Shown here one piece after another: positions 25,824 through 39,093 of a stretch of DNA of 64,000 bases. The notes below the pieces were generated by a model. The model was not told the DNA's origin. It did no database searches and worked only from the letters and a program-made list of their open reading frames with translations. How positions within the stretch are numbered: the first letter of the stretch is position 1; every line of letters begins with the position of its first letter. The translations under genes were made by a program, and so were the position numbers. The stretch comes from Ananas comosus (Eukaryota; Streptophyta; Magnoliopsida; Poales; Bromeliaceae), in contig NC_033626.1 in assembly GCF_001540865.1 (NCBI RefSeq), positions 186,001 to 250,000 of the forward strand. The letters are read 5' to 3'.

Positions 25824-26769
25824 TAGCGGAAGCTCCTCTCTCTCTCTCTCTCTAATCTCTATTGTCTCTATTGTGAGAGTCGTCGAAAGACTCGAAACGG
25901 TATGCTTTTCTCGCCCTCCACGGTTCGGTTCAAGCCAAGGGTTCGGTTCGGTTCGGTTCAAGCCAAGGGTTCGGTTCGGTTCGGGCTGTGATGCGGTCGA
26001 ATAACGCGTACGAATTGAGCTTTCGGATCGAGCCCAACGCAAACGGGTCGAACCCGATTTATCGCCAAGACGTAGTGACACCGATCCGCCACACAGAATT
26101 TGTATTATTATTGTATTAATCACTTACTTCGCTTTTACAAAAAAGGATGGTTTTTAACCTCTTAGTCCCAAACATGACCTTAACCAACATCTGCAACGTC
26201 GTACAACCAAAATGAGATAATCAACGAACTAAACAAAACATAATCAATTTCACGTTGATGGATCCAAATAAATAAATGTAAATGCATAGTTGTACAAAGC
26301 TTGGTTCAGTTTTGAGGATCTTCTGTTTTTCAAATCATGATCATAAAAGAACCAATCTCTTTTTGCATGCACCTCAGCACATCATCCGAACTCACATCAT
26401 AAATGCAGTACCAGTTTCATGGTATCGAAAAGCAGGTAATATTTCATTTATAAAAAAATTTCTAAATTATTACAACATTTACTCCCTTGAATTTGGCTTA
26501 GCTAACCAAACGCGTTCCAGATATCGAAATAAAAGATCACAAACTGGACATGCAAACAAACATTAGATTGGCGAGGAAAACCCTAGATTCTTGATCATTT
26601 GGTGTTACTAAATCTCTCACTGTGATGAAGTCAAGCTAGTCTGCCAGGTTGAACAAGCAACTGGACGGCTAAATGGCCCGTCTCTCTAACAATAAGTATT
26701 GTCTTGCAACTTTCTCACAAGGGCCACAGAAAAATATTCCCTCATCCGGGGACTGCTAATGCAATTTCG
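25824..26769. other. Intergenic region between two minus-strand genes
   Basis: Should contain the promoter of the UVR-motif gene (right of it on the minus strand) and the 3' UTR of the L4 gene. Holds the CT tract at about 25834-25853 and the GGTTCGG repeat block. Otherwise AT-rich without a recognisable gene. Confidence 0.55.
25921..25988. repeat. GGTTCGGTTCAAGCC repeats upstream of UVR gene
   Basis: Tandem units with a period of about 28 bp, each containing GGTTCAAGCCAAGG followed by GGTTCGGTTC runs, about 100 bp upstream of the start codon at 25823. The strand and function are unclear. Confidence 0.75.
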
Positions 26770-29700
26770 TCAGCGATTGATGGGAGTATGCATCCGCTCT
26801 ACGATTCTATTAATGGCATCGCGTGTCATCACAAGTGTGTCATGCAGCAGTATGCTGTAAACATTCAGACCCTGCATTCATATGTATCATAGATATCAAT
26901 AAATAAGCAGTACAACTCTTTTCATGAATTTGATAATAATTAGTTTGTTCTTCGTTACTTGGTCTCCGGATTGTTTTTAAAAAGTAATTCAGCTCATCAC
27001 TTACAATTGAAGGGAGTACATTAACGTAGTGCAGGTTGCGAGTCGCTAGCTTCAGTTTGTCGTCAACTGTACTGCCATCCACCAACAAAACTTTCTTGGT
27101 ATTCTCCATCTGGGTAAGGTAGTTCACGATATTCTTTGTTTTGTGGCTCGGAACCTCCAAATCCTCGAACACCAGAAGCTGTGCAGGAGACGAATCAGAA
27201 GATTGATTAAAGTATGTCACAAATGGGAGAATTAAATAAATACCTTACGAATTCTGGTGTGTGATGCATGTCATTTATGAAACAAATTGTTGTTTATTTC
27301 GGCCCAAAGTAGTTTAAAAATTTTGTTCGTTATACAGGCAAATGAATGCCATTGAGTTTGACTCTTTATATGTACAGTTTAACCACAGCAGCCAACGTGT
27401 ACCAAGTTCAACCGAATTAGAAAGGAAATAATGCATCTTTGTTTAGAAGATTAAAACAGTCCCTAGATCAAACATTTACTACAAAAATTCTACTACAAAA
27501 TCAGAATGGGTTGATCGCGCCCATGCATGTATGCGCATATGGTTATCTTTTTCCAAAGGGAAGGCAAAGAGAAGAGAGACTTGCCTTGCCTTCAGCTGTT
27601 CGGGCTGATAAAGCAATTTTTAGCCCTAGTCGGCGGACCTTCTTTTGCAACTTGATTGCATGACTCCGTGGTTTAGGCCCATGCATGGTGGCACCACCTC
27701 TAAACTGTAAGAAGCAATTAGTTGTCAATTGGTCTAATAGAACTAGAAGACACATATAGTGGTTGTGGTTTAACAGGACTAGAAATACATGTCGCAACTG
27801 CTAAATCTGGATAACAAAATGGTGCCATCAAGAGAGTCGTCAACTATAAAGCTCATTTTATAACCTGAGGGCCACGCAGTGTTCCATGCCTTGCTCGTCC
27901 AGTTCCCTTTTGCTTGTATGGCTTTCTCCCAGTGCCACTCACTTCACTAATTGTCTTAGTTGAATGTGTACCCTGTCAAAAATGTGAAAAGACGAGTTTT
28001 GTTAGCAAATACATGCAATGGATATCAGGCCTTATAATAGGAAAAAATGTTTCATGCAGGAAAAGGATAAAAGAAAGCCAATAAAAACATGGCTGGAGAA
28101 AATACATCAAGAAACGACAAAAATGGAAGGAGTCTAAGCAGGTTACTTTTCTCTAAATTCAAAAAAAGTCTCCGTTTGTACCTGTTGTCGTTTAGCTAGT
28201 TGCCACCGTACAACTCGGTGAACGATATCCTTTCTAATGGGCACATCAAAAACATCGCCAGCCAAAACCATATAACCTTTGTCCTCGTTATGGAAATTGG
28301 TCACTCTTGTTACTAGGTCGTCATATTGCCCTATGACATCACAAAAATATTCAAGCGACTCGTTAATATAATATTGAATAATTCATGAGATAGAAAAGGC
28401 AACAAACTACACGCAGAAAACTATTACTGGACAGAAAATCAAACTTACATAGAAACAAGAGTACATAGAAACAAGAGAGAACATATATACCTATTAGGCT
28501 AGCAGCTCATACAAGAATGTCCTATATGGATATTTGGACACGCCTAGATATGGATCAAGGAGAAAGAGCTACCAAATTAAAAATAACAAACAAAAACTAC
28601 ACAGCTTCTTAAGAGAAAATCTAGCATTTTCTAGCCTTGTTTCATTCCTAAGAGATGTAACTAGTCCAAATGTGTCTGAACTAAAGCAAGCCAAATCACT
28701 GGGATCCCATTGGGAAGGCCTGGACTGGGGTTTGCAGGGGCTCTCGAGGTTTGAATCCCAGTTGGGGGTGGGGAGACCTTCGGTTAGGGGCATACACACA
28801 AAAGACACGAATATATTCAAAGCAATCAGCCTCAATCAATGTACCAAAAACAGTTGAATTTGCATGCAGCGTTATTATGCAGAAAATCAAAGTAAGGTGC
28901 GAAACAGAAAAGAGAAGCAAATACCGAACACTCGATCTGGTGTCAAGACAGATTTATGTGACAATAACTCTGGTGGAATCTTCACTTGAGACTCGACAGT
29001 AGAGTATCCTTTATATGCTGTAAACAGTGAATCATGCTGCAAATAACCAGTGTTAGTTCCATCTATAGTCTCATATAGCAAGAAATATCAATTAATAAAA
29101 GCTATGCTGCATTTAAATTGTTAAATGAACTCAAGCTAGTAACTAGCAATCACTGTATACAAAAGTCTCTCATATTACCTATTTCTTACCGAAATAAGCA
29201 TGTATGAAACCGATTCCGATCTAACACTTCTAATGAATTATCACAAATAATCCAACTGCTCTGAGTATCTTGTAAGCATAAAAAATATGAGGCGAAAAAA
29301 AACTTCAGTAACAGCTAATACCAGGCTTAACTAGTGACAATTTTGAAGATATGAACTTCCATTAACCCTTTGCCATCCTTCCTCTCCCAGTGAAGTAAAA
29401 AGCATCTGATTTAGGACATGCGTATTCAAATGGAACAAACGTATACACAATTTAGAACATGGTGAACCTGGTACTGTAGTATTTTAGGAACTTCAGCATT
29501 CTATGAGCCACAAATTTTGTCACAGCTTTTAAAACTGTGCACAACTAATTTGCACCTCAGTAAGTTTCCTGTTGCAACATCTAACTTCGCTCGTACAAAG
29601 GATATTAGGCTCGGATAAACAAGATAATAACATTGCAGGCATAGCTTGTGTTCATGCTACCTCGGCAATTTTTGTGCTTTAGCAAATATCAAGCAACGTT

Positions 29701-30120
29701 CCATTCTACTATGTACATAAACAAGCTCGCATTGTAGACAAATAACTTGATGTTAATAACACAAAGACTTCATAAAACCAGAATGTGAAGATTATTACAC
29801 CTCAGTTAACATTGTATTTCTCTGTAGCAGGATCATATGCCCAATCTGAATAAACAAGTTAACTAGTTCTACTACTCACAGCTCAACACATTACTCAATA
29901 ATCTTCAGATCATCTACTAAACACCAAAAATTCATCTTTTTAACATCCACGAGTATCAAAGCGAACACCGATCACGTAAACCCCTAGAAAAACACCACCG
30001 AATCAAGAGCACAGGATTAACAAAGAAAGAGACCTTGGGAGCTGGCATGGAGCCGGGGATCGCCGCGGAGAGCCTCCGCGCGTGCCGCAGAGTCCACGCC
30101 GCGCGAGCGAGGTTCCACAT
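26770..30120 (-). CDS. Bacterial-type ribosomal protein L4 (uL4), probably mitochondrial
   Basis: Large-subunit ribosomal protein that binds 23S-type rRNA near the exit tunnel. Seven exons: 30034-30120, 28925-29036, 28182-28330, 27865-27972, 27585-27704, 27005-27178, 26770-26871. They total 852 nt, 283 aa plus TGA, in frame throughout. Recognisable L4 segments in order: [21 protein letters not shown], the rRNA-binding loop [44 protein letters not shown], and the C-terminal fold [26 protein letters not shown] and [19 protein letters not shown]. The N-terminus [20 protein letters not shown] is Arg-rich without acidic residues, which suggests a mitochondrial presequence (inference; plastid not excluded). 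Intron 5 is GC-AG. Intron 2 holds a possible SINE remnant. Confidence 0.93.
27179..27584 (-). other. GC-AG intron of L4 gene
   Basis: The exon ending at 27585 (GAA GGC AAG) is followed on the minus strand by GCAAGT, an ideal GC-type donor with AAG before it. The acceptor is CAG at 27179-27181 (plus CTG). The join gives [17 protein letters not shown], as expected for L4. No GT donor gives this product. Confidence 0.85.
28690..28800 (+). repeat. Possible SINE remnant in L4 intron 2
   Basis: At 28748-28759 the plus strand has GGTTTGAATCCC, one mismatch from the tRNA B box (GGTTCGAATCC). It is followed by CAGTTGGGGGTGGGGAGACC. A similar arrangement (GGTTGATCCCAGTTG...GGGGCCTGGGGTCT) occurs at 45595. 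The A box is not clear. Confidence 0.3.
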
Positions 30121-30190
30121 CGCACCCCGTAGCGAGCTCGGAGACGCTCACTTAGGGTTCGAACGAGAGGCGGAGAGGAGAGGAGAAAAT

Positions 30191-30192
<2 letters not shown>

Positions 30193-30229
<37 letters not shown>
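30193..30229. repeat. (GA)n microsatellite in L4 leader
   Basis: About 18 GA units, roughly 70-110 bp upstream of the L4 start codon at 30120. Confidence 0.95.
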
Positions 30230-30232
<3 letters not shown>

Positions 30233-30385
30233 CGGGCGCGGCGGAGGCGGCGGCGGCGGCTCCTCTCGCTTCGATCTCGTCTCCAATTTTTTGGTAGGGC
30301 TCGCGAAACGGGTCGGATCTGGGCCGGGGTCCAATAAGATAACAAGCTTTGAATCACGGTCCGTTCCAAAACGGAAAAAAAAAAA

Positions 30386-30738
30386 GAAAAACTTCAAATA
30401 CCGCTCCTGTGATTCACACTTTACATTTTAGTACTTTATAATTTAAAGCGTATCAATTTAATATCCTATAGTTCTATTTTTCTCTTTTTAATATTTTTTT
30501 ACTAATTTTTTTTCGTTAAATCAGTAACAAAGTTAAAACTAAAAAGTATTAAAATGAATATTCGATAAATCTAGATGAAATATTTAAAATTTTTTATATA
30601 TAATTTAACAAAATGTTAACAAAGAAGCTGACGAAAAAAGAAAAATGAAGCCACAAGATACAAAATTAATACGCTTTAAATTACTGAGTAATAAAGTAAG
30701 GAAGTGCGATATTATAAAAATAATATTTGAAGTTTATA
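30386..30738. mobile_element. Diverged copy of AACTTCAAATACC hairpin MITE
   Basis: Begins GAAAAACTTCAAATACC and ends ATATTTGAAGTTTATAC, so the ends are inverted. Inner parts also mirror each other: ...TTTATAATTTAAAGCGTAT near 30440 and ATACGCTTTAAATTACTGAG near 30670. It matches the layout of the elements at 38012 and 57031 but is heavily mutated. The target duplication cannot be read because both flanks are A tracts. Confidence 0.6.
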
Positions 30739-32084
30739 CAAAAAAAAAAAAAAAAAAAAAAAAAACGAAGCTAAAGTACATATTGGTCCCCCAATGTAGG
30801 CACGTCCTATATGTCACTTTAATTTTCAAATTTTAATTTATTATAAAATTATCATATAATATGTTAATATATTGTTAATAAAATTAACTATACAATAATA
30901 TATTGTTAATATGACAGGAGGTAGGCTGGAATACTATTAATAGCAAACAATTATTTTTGCTATCAAATTTTTAACTTTTAGATAAAAAATTGTAGGATTT
31001 AGATGAAATTAGTCCCTTTAGAGTTGAGTGGTTCTTTTAGAGTTGAGTAGTCCCCACTAGATTATAATATTTAATCTAATAATTAGAAATGATAAAAAAA
31101 ATTGATCTAAAAACTAAAAATTTAATAACAAAAAAGATCTTTAGCTATCAGTATTTTAACCCAACTCATATGACACTATAACAGTAATATTATGCTAGAA
31201 TCTCTTCTTTACTTCTTTTTTTTTTTTTTTTTTTCCACTGTGTACTCCTCTTCTTCTCTTTCTCTTTACCTTTTCCTAGCCTCCTTGTCTTCTTTATCTT
31301 TTATTGTTTTTCGTTTTAGGTTTCGTTTGGGATTACGGTGAGATTGCGTTACGTGGAAAAGTACGTTGAAAAAATATCCTATTTGTTTCCGTTTGTAATA
31401 TTGCGTTCCGCATATTGCGATGAGTCTGTTACGTTATATTTTCTACGGTCCCACCGGAGAACGCCGAAGCATATCTCTATATGCTTTTTCCACAACTCTA
31501 TTTTGTCTTATAGAGTTACATAGGCCTCAATACCAAACTAAGCCTTAATTATCTTATCCATATTTGCAAAATTTATTTTTTTTAACAAGAAAATAATATA
31601 CTAATAAAATAATACGATAATAAATAACAAATTATATTATTATTATTGTTATATTAGTGACACAAATTATTAAATAGTAGAGCTAAATTCTAATAATAAT
31701 TTGAAATGTTGAAATTAGAACTCATCTCGGGCTCGTCTTCCCCCTCGGTTTCTCCTTTCCCATTTTCTCTTATTTATTTATTTATTATTTTCTTTGTAAC
31801 TTTTTTTTCCCCGCCAATTACGAAGCCTCGATCCAAATCCCACGCCACACCTATTCCCCTTTCCCCCACATCACATGCTCCCTCCTCCTCTTCCTCCTCC
31901 TCCTCCTCCTCCCGTATTGGAACCCTAACCCTATTTTTCATCTCCGCTCCGATACTCCCGAAGCCGATCGGAGGCTTCGGTTCTCCGCGCCGTCGATCCG
32001 GTTCGGGGCCCTCCGGTGATGTAGTTTGCGTCGGAGGAGATCGCGTCTTCTCGTTCCTCTCGTTCTCGTAGCCCTTGATCGGCC

Positions 32085-35000
32085 ATGGAAGGGGTCGGCG
32101 CCAGTGTCGACGTGAGCTCGCTCGTGAGGTAATTCGAGCTTCCCCCGTTGTTTCGGATTTGGCGAGATTTTGATCTAAGGGGAATCGGATGCTAATTTTG
32201 GGGTTAAAATCTACATTAGCCTCTCTTCAGATTCAATTTTGGCTGATGAATATTTTGCAATAGAGAAGAGTTGATAAATAATGGTTTTGATTAGTTAATA
32301 TGGTAAAAAACAGAGTCCGAGTAGTGGAATTAAGCTAGTTTACTTGCGAATTATCGCCAAATGGTCATTTTGGCACTTAAATTCACCATCAAGCTTATGG
32401 AGTGAAACCGTAAAGAGTGGTGGAAAGAGTGTATCCAAAGAAGTATCCACGTGAGATATCTTCTTAGGAGATGCTTCATGTGCTTAAGTGGTTTATGTAT
32501 ACAGTTAAGCATGGAAGAAGCATCTATGTCTATGTGCTTGCTTACTATTATGCCCTAGAAACATTTTTTTATTCAATTTTATTGAGGCTTTGATTCCAAT
32601 CTAAATAAAATATACAGGAATAATCATGCTTGTGAACTTACTGATCTCCTTTTTTAAACATACTTTGTTCCCTTTTGCAGTTGACTTTCATTATTTAATT
32701 TGTCTATATACATGCATGTATTATATTCAAATGGTTTGAACAAGCATGTGTTAAATTCAAATTCTTTGAACAAGTATATATTAAATTCAAATGCTTTGAA
32801 CAAGTAAATAGCCCTTTTTTCTTGGCACTCTGCTCCTATTGGGCGTAGAAATGCAAACTGGTTTGCTAGAGACAATGAAGTGGATACTCATAAAAAGTTC
32901 ATTGAATGTTGTGGGGTGGTCAAAGTTTTATTATTTATATCACCTTCTACCATATGTACAAGTTAATATATCAAGATCCTGCTCTTGATCTTTGAAAAAG
33001 AACGGCATTACAAATTTTAGCAGCTTGAGTGCATTATGCACACATATATGATACTCACAGGATCTAGGTCCATAGAGCTCATTTATTTTGTGCTTCATCA
33101 AATTGCAAGCCATGCGGATGCTTCATGAGATATTGCTGTATGTTAAGAGATGCCCAGTTAATGGGAGAAATTAGGAAACCTCACCAGTTATGAGGCCTGC
33201 ATGTTAGAAATCACCAAATTCTTCAGTGATATGTTTGAACCTAATACAGTGGAATCTAGATGGCGCGGAGAATGTTTAATTCTGATCATTTACTTGTTAC
33301 CTCAATTGCAGCTTGTCTGCGGCCTTCTCCTATGGAGTTGCATCCATGGCCATGGTTTTTATTAACAAAGCAGTTCTTATGCAATATGCATACTCCATGA
33401 CTCTTCTCACCTTACAGGTATATTTGTCTTTTCGTAGCGGAGAAAGGTAGATATATAGGCCATCTTGATTTGCTTGCACTTGGACTCTATTAATGGAACA
33501 TTTTTGTTCAATTTTTGCCAGCAATTGGCTGCAGCACTCCTTATACACATCGCGCGAGTTGCAGGGTATTCTAAAGGCAAAGGTTTTAACATGACGACGG
33601 CAAAGAAACTTCTTCCTATCTCAGTGTTTTATAATGCAAATGTGGCGTTTGCACTGGCAAGCCTGAAAGGGGTTAATATCCCAATGTATATTGCACTGAA
33701 GAGGCTCACACCACTTGCTGTCCTAGTGGCTGGATATTTGCGGGGGAAAGGAAAGCCGTCGGCACAAGTAAGAAGCGCTATTGATAAATTAATATTGTTG
33801 ATGGTTTTGTTTTAGGACTTCCTCAAAACATACTGGAATATACAGGCACTAAGGCTTTGTGGGTAAACTCTAGGCATCTTGGCGACCCCCTAGACTTTTA
33901 GTGCAACTCATATCACCTATGCTATACTTGCCTAGATTGTTCGATCAGTGGGATTGTGCCTACAATTTTTATTACTTGCTTAGGTAACGAATGGACCTCC
34001 TAGGATCCTGGTTGTCAGTCATCAAACTGTGCTATTGGGCCATTTAAACAGATAAGAAAATATTTATATTTAGCCTTTTGAAACTTTGAGTAGGTAAAGA
34101 AGGCATTCGTGCTTTATATTTGTTGTGGTAATATTTCATATATACTTGTAAGGATGAAGAGTTAAACATTGTTTAATGACTGGGTAATTAGTATGTTATT
34201 TATGGAATCTGAACTCCAGTAGTCATATCTAACATGATTTTGTGCTCTACTTTGAGCTACAAAATTTGATTAAGGAAGTTCAGATAACTAAACTAAATAA
34301 AAAAAATATAAAAAAAAAAGCTTGTAGGTAAGTTTTGTCGCCAGGGCAATCATCTAGTCTCATAGGCTTTTGGTTAGGCTACTTGAAGGTCTAGGATTGC
34401 CTAGACTATTTGACAACAATAGTCATGACAAAACCAATCAGGTCACTTACTATATTTAAGTAAATTACCCTATTGTAATTAACAGATGATTGGCATATAT
34501 AACTGTATGGCTTTTTTAGCTACTTCCACTTTTGGCTAGTTGATTTTGCTTTAACATTGTTGGCCGTCATTCAGGTATCGCTTTCAGTTATTCTGACTGC
34601 CACTGGGGTTGTTATAGCAGCACTTGGTGACTTCTCCTTTGACTTCTTTGGTTACAGCATGGCTCTTACATCTGTCTTCTTCCAGGTTATGCATGCTCCT
34701 TTCATTGTTTTCTCCATTGATTTTTGGAAAGAATTTCTTCGTGATTTTTGACAATGTTCTCATACTGGAACTGACATTTTCTCTTTTAAATTGATGTAGA
34801 CTATGTATTTGATTCTGGTAGAGAAATCAGGTGCAGAGGACGGTCTTTCGTCGGCCGAGCTGATGTTTTATAATAGCCTGCTGTCTCTTCCGTTTCTGAT
34901 GTTTCTCATAATAGCAACGGGAGAATTTCCCCACTCTCTTTCAGTGTTATTCGACAAGGTTGGTAATAAGATCGCCTTCTAGGCCGGTTATTTTTCGAAC

Positions 35001-35715
35001 AATTAAGAGGATATATCTATAAGGTTATATCTGTTTTACTGTGCTTATGGTGGCTTTCTTTTCTTCTAATGCATGACTAGCTCTTCAAGTTTCTCATTCA
35101 TCTCCATATTCCTGGCTTTGCTACGAGCTTCTTGAACTCTTCTTACTTTCTGAACAAACATTCCCTAGTTTGTAGAAAAAGCTTGTGGAGCATGCCTTTT
35201 TTATTGCAATTTATAGCTAACAATTTTACTCTATTATTCCAATTTTGCGGCTGCACATCATAATTCTATTTCAGTTGATGTAAATAAAGATGCTAAATTG
35301 TTTCCGCAACGCAGGCGAATTCTTTGTCGTTCTCGGTGATTCTTATTCTGTCACTTGTAATGGGCATTGTCCTCAACTTCACCATGTTTTTGTGCACCAT
35401 TGTCAATTCTGCGTTGACAACTACCATTGTTGGAGTTCTTAAAGGGGTGGGCTCCACTGTGAGTACTCTCTCTCTCTCTCTCTCTCTCTGCTATTAAGCA
35501 TATGGTTTGTTTCGATGCAATCATTTTTATCCTCTTCCCAGACCCTCGGCTTTGTCTTGTTGGGAGGCGTGCAAGTTCGCGCCCTCAATGTGACCGGGCT
35601 GGTCATCAATACAATCGGCGGTGTTTGGTACTCGTACGCAAAGTATCAGCAGAAGAAGAAAAAAGTGCGGAAGGCGGAATCTGATGAAGAGAGCCAAGAG
35701 GCACGGAAAATGTAG
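32085..35715 (+). CDS. Nucleotide-sugar transporter (SLC35D/UGNT1-like)
   Basis: Golgi-type multi-spanning antiporter of the drug/metabolite transporter superfamily. It likely exchanges a UDP-sugar for UMP across the Golgi membrane; the substrate is inference. Seven exons: 32085-32128, 33312-33417, 33522-33767, 34575-34685, 34800-34958, 35315-35458, 35542-35715. They total 984 nt, 327 aa plus TAG, all phases matching. About nine to ten hydrophobic segments are visible, for example FSYGVASMAMVFINKAVL, TGVVIAALGDFSFDFFGY and FTMFLCTIVNSALTTTIVGV. Conserved stretches include SVFYNANVAFALASLKGVNI with PMYIALKRLTPL, and the end VINTIGGVWYSYAKY. The C-tail is Lys-rich with a KKKKV cluster, then acidic. 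Resembles plant UDP-GlcNAc transporter UGNT1 and animal SLC35D more than GONST or UTR types; this subfamily call is from memory. Confidence 0.88.
32721..32810. repeat. Three 30-bp tandem units in NST intron 1
   Basis: TTATATTCAAATGGTTTGAA at 32721, TTAAATTCAAATTCTTTGAA at 32751 and TTAAATTCAAATGCTTTGAA at 32781, each followed by CAAG, with an exact period of 30 bp. Confidence 0.85.
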
Positions 35716-37646
35716 AAACCAATTTCGGTACTCACACTCTTTCCCTGTGTTCAGTTTCTATATCATTTCACAACTCGGCTACGTTACTTCGATTGAGCCA
35801 CAACACTTTCAAAGGAAAAAAAGCAATAAAACTGATGATCATCATAGTCGTAAAAGTAGCCAATAGCTTTCTATCTTCGCCAAATGGAGCCTACTTCAAT
35901 TCATTATCTATAAGAATAAAAATCATCATCTTTGTATTCTTTCATACACATTGCAAGAATAATCTGATTTTTTATAACTCCTTGTGAACAACATATATAT
36001 GGGCTTTTGGGAGAAAAACAATGATGGTATTTTTGGGTCCGGTCTCAGTTCAAAATTACCCAACTGGGCTGAGCCAAATTGGAACTCTCCGCTTGGCCTG
36101 GGTTAGTCAAAGAAACCGAGAATTTGGGGTTGATCCGAAGTTTATCGGGCCTCTAATTCGTAAATGTGGTTTGGCCCAGTGAACTCAGACCCGACAAGCA
36201 TGTCGGGTCACGATCTCAAACTGGATTTGCTCAGGTTTACGCTCATAAGACCCGTTTGGTGTTGAGATTCATCTAAATGCTAATAGACAAAATAGAATTG
36301 GAGCGGAAGTATGTAATAATTATGTCTCCTTATTTTTCGGTTCGATATTAGAATATATATCGCAACTAGTTTATGATGATACACCTATTGTGATATTACG
36401 TACGAAAATAACTTGCGAATTTACATTTTTACCGTACGTAAAGCAATATCTGTGCAATTCCAATATGAGTCATCATCTCTGAGCGGAATTGCGGAGACCA
36501 CGAAGATCTAAACCACTGGCATTTAGAGAGGTTGCTTTAAGTTCGGTCTCGTTGATTCCAAAGGGGACCGCGTCCAGCCCGTCTTAACATCTTACGAGCT
36601 TTCTAGTTTGTATACGGTGCGAACTCGCGACTTAGACTCACATTCGGGACACGGAATGTCGAGTTCCAAACTCGCGAGTTGGTGAAGTTTCAATTGACAA
36701 ACACCCCCCAAAGTCCACTCATCCTAGTCAATTTCACAAAAAACAATAAAAGAAGTGTGAATAGGCATGAGGGTTGTAGACAAGCTAGGGACCCCTCCAC
36801 AATAATAGATTAACTTGTTTGGAAGTTACAATGTCAATTTCCTCAAAGAATACCTACTATAGAAATCTATAGTAGATGCTCTCATTTTCAAGGGAAAAGA
36901 AATTGATCGCTCAACCCACAAAATGCTCGTGATCATGAAATTTGAATAGAAGCCCTTCTAAAGCTGTCAAAAAAAAATAGAAGAGCATATTGTACCATTT
37001 TTTCGTTCATACGCATGTCAAATTTGTTAGGATTGCGATCAGTAGAAATAGCGGCGTGGAGCGTATTTGTTTGACATGCATGTAAAATGGGCGTAGATAT
37101 AGCATTAGTTGTGGTTGTCATAGAAAATTTCTTATAAATGAGAGTTTTATTAATGTTATATTATTCAACAATACATGTATTTATTCATACATAGCACAAT
37201 ATGTTGTCTGAAACTGTAACCCTTCAAGAACCATAAACATGTTTTCCTTTTCTTTTTCTTTTTCTTTTTCTTTTTCTTTTTTTGAGGATAAGAGCATACA
37301 ACTAATTATATATGCAACAAACATGTTCTGAAACTCTAACCCTTCAATTTCTTGCATGACATCAAAAAGAAAATGAGAAAAAAAAAATCCAAAATTTGTC
37401 AACTACCCAACTTACTAGAAAAAATTTTAATTTGCTTGCCCGAGCTTTAGCGAATTTTCGCTTTATCATTAACTCTGCAATTTTCTCTTTGCATTACTTT
37501 ATAGAGAATTTAATAAATTTAGTACTCAATTTGAAGCTATATATTCTGAATTTGAGTTGATGATTAGCTAATTTAGAGTTTGGAATTTCTAAAGTTTGAG
37601 ATACGAAAAATAAAAATGTAAGCAAACTAACAATAAGTGAGAAAAG

Positions 37647-37678
<32 letters not shown>

Positions 37679-38011
37679 GTGGCATTTGGTAGAGCATCAT
37701 TAGTGCATTACAACTTGGAATCACAAAATCACAAAATCTAAGCAGTTCACTGTTCACATCAAAAAGATTGGTGGATAAATCGATGAAAAATTCTATCTGT
37801 AAACTCTGTTATAGCGTGTAAATCTTACACTTCGTCATTTTAAAAATTTCAAAAAAGTGCATTTGATTTTTTTTTTTTTGGCCACGTCAGCATTGGAAAG
37901 TTCATCTCAAGTACTCATGAGAGGTAGCTCAAAGGTACCTCTCATGATAAATAATTCCATCTTATATAAAATTTTAAAAAAAATTCATTTTAAAAAGTAA
38001 AGAAAAATAAA

Positions 38012-38433
38012 GGAAAAACTTCAAATACCCCCTTGTAGTTTCACTCTTTCTCACTTTAGTATCCTGCGGTTTAAAGTGTATTAAGTTAGCATCCTTGGGT
38101 TTCACATTTTCTCACTTTAGTACACTATAGTTTAAAGTGTATCAAATTAGTATCCTGTGGTTTCGCACTTTCTCACATTAATACCCTGTAGTTTAATATT
38201 TTATTAAGAAAATAATAAAACCACAGGATACTAACTTGATACAAAAATAAAATCACAGGGTACTAACTTGATATAAAAATAAAACCACAGAATACTAACT
38301 TGATACACTTTAAATCATAGGGTACTTAAGTGAGAAAATGCGAAACCATAAGGTACTAACTTGATACACTTTAAATCATAGGGTACTACAATGAAAAAAT
38401 TCGAAACCACATGAGGATTTTTGAAGTTTTTCC
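38012..38433. mobile_element. Hairpin MITE, AACTTCAAATACC family
   Basis: Starts GGAAAAACTTCAAATACCCC and ends with its inverse (TTTTTGAAGTTTTTCC), giving long imperfect inverted arms that fold on each other. Each arm is built from about 45-50 bp units containing CTTTCTCACTTTAGTA, CCTGTGGTTT and AAAGTGTAT(C/T)AA. The 9-bp AAAAATAAA flanks both sides (38003-38011 and 38434-38442). A 9-bp duplication is typical of Mutator-like transposition, though this one is A-rich and could be chance. No transposase. Confidence 0.75.
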
Positions 38434-39093
38434 AAAAATAAATAATACCACTAGAAGAAGCATATGGAGTAGAGCTATTTTTTTTTTCAAATAATGTTAG
38501 ACATGTATGTAATATGAAAACTTTTAATTAAGTATGAGAAAATGTAAAGGCTTTTTTTTTGTGAGCGGCTAATAAGTTTTTTATTTTATTTTCTTAAAAA
38601 AATCATTTTCTCGAGCGGCCTATCATATTGTGCCACGTGGATGATGAGCTGGCATTTCCTGTACTGGGCATTGGCCTTAACTAACAATAAATGACCCACA
38701 TTTTTACATTGAGTTTTTAAAAATGTTTAGATAGTCCCTGTACGATTCCAGTGTCACTTTGCAATTAATATTGTAGTTCTTGTTTGTGGAAAAAAAATAT
38801 TTTTTTTTAAATGACCTTGTTTTTAATCATAAGTGAATTATATATTTCAGATTACTCCAAAAATGATTAAGTGTAATTTTACAATAAAATCCTATTTGTT
38901 TTAGTGATCAGAAATTAAAGTACAATATATGTGACGGTTTTAAGGAGTAAATCTTCAAAACTAAAAGCACGGGGACCAAGTTGCCATATGAGAATAACAT
39001 AGAGATCATTTATACATTTTTCCGCTTCCTGTTTATGTTATCTAAATTATGTTTATTAATTTTATCTCCTAAAAATCATCAAATATATCTTAA

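Larger units (their letters stand above)
30121..32084. other. Divergent intergenic region L4/NST
   Basis: Contains the L4 leader with a GA microsatellite (30193-30229), a hairpin repeat copy at about 30386-30738, an A tract at 30741-30764, long AT-rich sequence, and the NST leader with a TCC repeat at about 31883-31910. No other gene seen. Confidence 0.65.

Noticed and set aside
28534..28920. Overlapping ORFs on both strands in L4 intron 2
   Set aside because: They cover the SINE-like segment inside an intron and match no protein I know.
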